32,745 nt of DNA from RGIG1959 sp045604545. GTDB lineage: Bacteria > Bacillota > Clostridia > Oscillospirales > Acutalibacteraceae. Of the stretch, positions 30,975-32,745 are shown one piece after another. The stretch lies in assembly GCA_045604545.1 (NCBI GenBank), contig JAZUOG010000060.1:1-32745 (forward strand). The letters are read 5' to 3'. Each line of letters opens with the position of its first letter. The stretch's first letter is position 1. The notes under the pieces were generated by a model. The model made no database searches, had not been told where the DNA came from, and saw only the letters and a program-made list of their open reading frames with translations. Position numbers and translations under genes: made by a program.

Positions 30975-32186
30975 ATGACAGTTTACGAAGAACTGGTAGC
31001 CAGAGGTCTGATCGCTCAGGTTACCGACGAAGAAGAAATCAAAGAAATGGTCAACAACGGCAAAGCGACGTTTTACATCGGCTTTGACCCGACAGCAGAC
31101 AGCCTGCACGTCGGTCACTTCATGGCGCTGTGCCTCATGAAGCGTCTGCAGATGGCGGGCAACCGCCCCATCGCTCTCATCGGCGGCGGCACGGCGATGA
31201 TCGGTGATCCGTCGGGCAGAACGGATATGCGCCAGATGATGACCACCGAAACCATCGCTCACAACTGCGAGTGCTTCAAGCAACAGATGAGCCGCTTTAT
31301 CGACTTCTCCGACGGCAAAGCGCTCATGGTCAACAATGCCGACTGGCTGACAAAGCTCAACTACATTGAGCTTCTGCGCGATGTGGGCGCTCACTTCAGC
31401 GTCAACCGCATGCTGACGGCGGAATGTTACAAGCAACGTCTCGAGAGAGGCCTCAGCTTCCTCGAGTTCAACTACATGATCATGCAAAGCTACGACTTCC
31501 TCGCCCTTTACGAGAAGTACGGCTGTAACATGCAGTTCGGCGGCGACGACCAGTGGAGCAATATGCTCGGCGGCACGGAGCTGATCCGCCGCAAGCTGGG
31601 CAAGGATGCCTACGCCATGACCATCACTCTGCTTCTCAATTCCGAAGGCAAGAAGATGGGCAAAACCCAGTCGGGTGCTGTGTGGCTGGATCCCAACAAA
31701 ACCTCTCCGTTTGATTTCTATCAGTACTGGCGCAACGTCGCAGACGCTGACGTGCTCAAGTGCCTGCGTATGCTGACCTTCCTGCCGCTCGAGCAGATCA
31801 ACGAGATGGATACTTGGGAAGGCAGTCAGCTTAACACCGCCAAGGAGATCCTCGCCTTCGAGCTGACCAAGCTCGTGCACGGCGAAGAAGAAGCCCAAAA
31901 AGCGCAGGACGGTGCCCGTGCGCTGTTCGGCAGCGGCAACGCGGCGGATATGCCGTGCGTGGAAATCGAAGCTGATGGCAGTGCGGATATTCTCACGCTG
32001 CTCGTGGCTTCCGGTCTTGTTCCCTCGAAATCCGAAGCGCGCCGCGCGGTTGAACAGGGCGGTGTCAGCGTTGACGGCGACAAGGTCGGCGATATCAAGG
32101 CCACCTTCGAGGCAGACCGCCTGGCGGAAGGCATTGTCCTTCGTCGCGGTAAGAAGAAGTTCTGCAAAGTGCTTCTCAAGAAATAA
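30975..32186 (+). CDS. tyrS: Tyrosyl-tRNA synthetase
   Basis: A 403-residue class I synthetase that charges tRNA-Tyr. The ATP signature HIGH is HVGH at 45-48 (FDPTADSLHVGHFMAL). Tyrosine-site residues lie in YIGFDPTAD and EFNYMIMQSYDF, and QFGGDDQWSN follows. The KMSKS loop is KMGKT at 227-231, a common bacterial TyrS variant. The C-terminal S4 domain (about 335-400, VASGLVPSKSEARRAVEQGGVSVDG) binds the long variable arm of tRNA-Tyr. An AAGGAGG ribosome binding site precedes the ATG. Expression is set by the T-box leader, and the DUF1836 gene follows after 12 bases. Confidence 0.98.
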   Translation: MTVYEELVARGLIAQVTDEEEIKEMVNNGKATFYIGFDPTADSLHVGHFMALCLMKRLQMAGNRPIALIGGGTAMIGDPSGRTDMRQMMTTETIAHNCECFKQQMSRFIDFSDGKALMVNNADWLTKLNYIELLRDVGAHFSVNRMLTAECYKQRLERGLSFLEFNYMIMQSYDFLALYEKYGCNMQFGGDDQWSNMLGGTELIRRKLGKDAYAMTITLLLNSEGKKMGKTQSGAVWLDPNKTSPFDFYQYWRNVADADVLKCLRMLTFLPLEQINEMDTWEGSQLNTAKEILAFELTKLVHGEEEAQKAQDGARALFGSGNAADMPCVEIEADGSADILTLLVASGLVPSKSEARRAVEQGGVSVDGDKVGDIKATFEADRLAEGIVLRRGKKKFCKVLLKK

Positions 32187-32198
32187 GCGAGGCGTTTC

Positions 32199-32690
32199 AT
32201 GAACAAACTCAATCTTGCTGAATTCCGTATGCCCGCTTATCACGAGCTGCCGCAATTCGGATTGTATCTTGAGCAGACTGTAAAATATATCAACGGGTAT
32301 ATCACCCCGCTCGGCTTCACGGAGCTGACCACCTCGATGGTGAGCAACTACGTCAAGCTCGGTATCATCGCACCGCCTGTCAAAAAACAATACGACGCCG
32401 AACAGCTGGCGTATCTGTTCTTTGTGGCAATCGCCAAAAATGTACTGTCAATGGACACCATCAAAATGCTGGTGCAGATGCAGCAAGCCACCTACCCCAC
32501 CCACATCGCCTATGACTATTTCTGTCTGGAACTGAAAAACATGCTGCTGTTCACCTTTGGTCTGAAAGGCACGGTCGACGAGATCAGCACCAACCATTCC
32601 GCAGAAAAAACCATGCTCCGCAGTCTGATCATCGCGGTGGCACAACTGGTATATTTTCACAGCTGTCTTGAAGAATATCAAAAAACATAA
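32199..32690 (+). CDS. DUF1836 family protein, putative MerR-like regulator
   Basis: A 163-residue DUF1836 protein. The central stretch LTTSMVSNYVKLGIIAPPVKKQYDAEQLAYLFFVAIAKNVLSMDTIKMLV is a MerR-like winged helix: a helix-turn-helix pair, a short wing with the usual P-x-K-K-x-Y-D, and then a helix. The C-terminal half is helical (LELKNMLLFTFG, SLIIAVAQLVYFHSCL) and may dimerise or bind a ligand. It is likely a cytoplasmic DNA-binding protein with unknown targets. It lies 12 bases behind tyrS and is probably transcribed with it. No clear terminator is visible before the window ends, only a G8 run followed by CCTTTTTT. Confidence 0.85.
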   Translation: MNKLNLAEFRMPAYHELPQFGLYLEQTVKYINGYITPLGFTELTTSMVSNYVKLGIIAPPVKKQYDAEQLAYLFFVAIAKNVLSMDTIKMLVQMQQATYPTHIAYDYFCLELKNMLLFTFGLKGTVDEISTNHSAEKTMLRSLIIAVAQLVYFHSCLEEYQKT

Positions 32691-32745
32691 AAAGAAGTCA
32701 AGACCCACGGGGGGGGCCTTTTTTATTATGGCCACCCATGCCGTT

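Noticed and set aside
30957..32390. A 477-codon open frame antisense to tyrS
   Set aside because: tyrS is unmistakable and preceded by its T-box; the antisense frame has no recognisable protein features.
32700..32727. Possible terminator (CCCACGG8CC followed by six T) after the DUF1836 gene
   Set aside because: The stem is poor as written, with only a few C residues facing eight G. The G-run may be miscounted so close to the window end, so I did not list it.

Overview
The window looks like a chromosomal segment of a moderately GC-rich, spore-forming Clostridia bacterium of the Ruminococcaceae/Oscillospiraceae type. The grounds are the sporulation genes yabP and yabQ, the four-gene glycogen operon with a GlgD subunit, a tyrosine T-box, a HrcA/CIRCE-controlled groESL operon, a dockerin-bearing secreted protein, and strong AGGAGG-type ribosome binding sites. 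Most of it is core housekeeping sequence in short operons closed by clear intrinsic terminators.

Layout: 1-227 is the right end of an IS3-family element (transposase C-terminus plus terminal repeat). 247-1723 (minus) is a two-gene chromate-transporter pair followed by a small lipoprotein. 1858-5240 (plus) is the rRNA uracil methyltransferase gene rlmD and an MmcQ/YjbR gene. They are separated by an AT-rich block that holds an ASCH domain fused to RlmD, a 27-codon stub and a glycosyltransferase-like gene. Three copies of the rlmD 3' end mark this block as a layered insertion. 5326-5985 is a small (p)ppGpp synthetase. 6024-8615 (minus) is a P-type ATPase preceded by a yybP-ykoY-type manganese riboswitch with its own terminator. 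8857-12091 (minus) is a VTC-domain / DUF4956 / beta-helix lipoprotein operon. 12209-17932 (minus) is glgB-glgC-glgD-glgA; its GlgB lacks the usual catalytic aspartate. 18192-19893 (plus) is yabP-yabQ-divIC-S1 protein. 19981-22984 (plus) holds an orphan fumarase alpha subunit, an RlmL-type methyltransferase and a lipid kinase. 23115-25047 is groES-groEL behind a CIRCE operator. 25144-26502 is an ADP-ribosylglycohydrolase. 26539-28023 (minus) is a DUF1846 protein. 28148-30514 (minus) is a secreted DUF4127-dockerin protein. 30648-32690 (plus) is tyrS, under a tyrosine T-box, with a DUF1836 regulator downstream.

How the parts work together: the glg genes make ADP-glucose and elongate glycogen. 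The ATPase responds to its metal through the leader RNA. yabP, yabQ and divIC link spore-coat/cortex formation with septation. tyrS is induced by uncharged tRNA-Tyr. The most unusual locus is the rlmD 3' end. It has the structure expected when mobile DNA repeatedly integrates at the conserved codons that close an rRNA uracil methyltransferase gene, leaving cargo and one domain fusion behind. No integrase is visible, so this is an inference from repeats and base composition. I found no CRISPR array, rRNA or tRNA gene.
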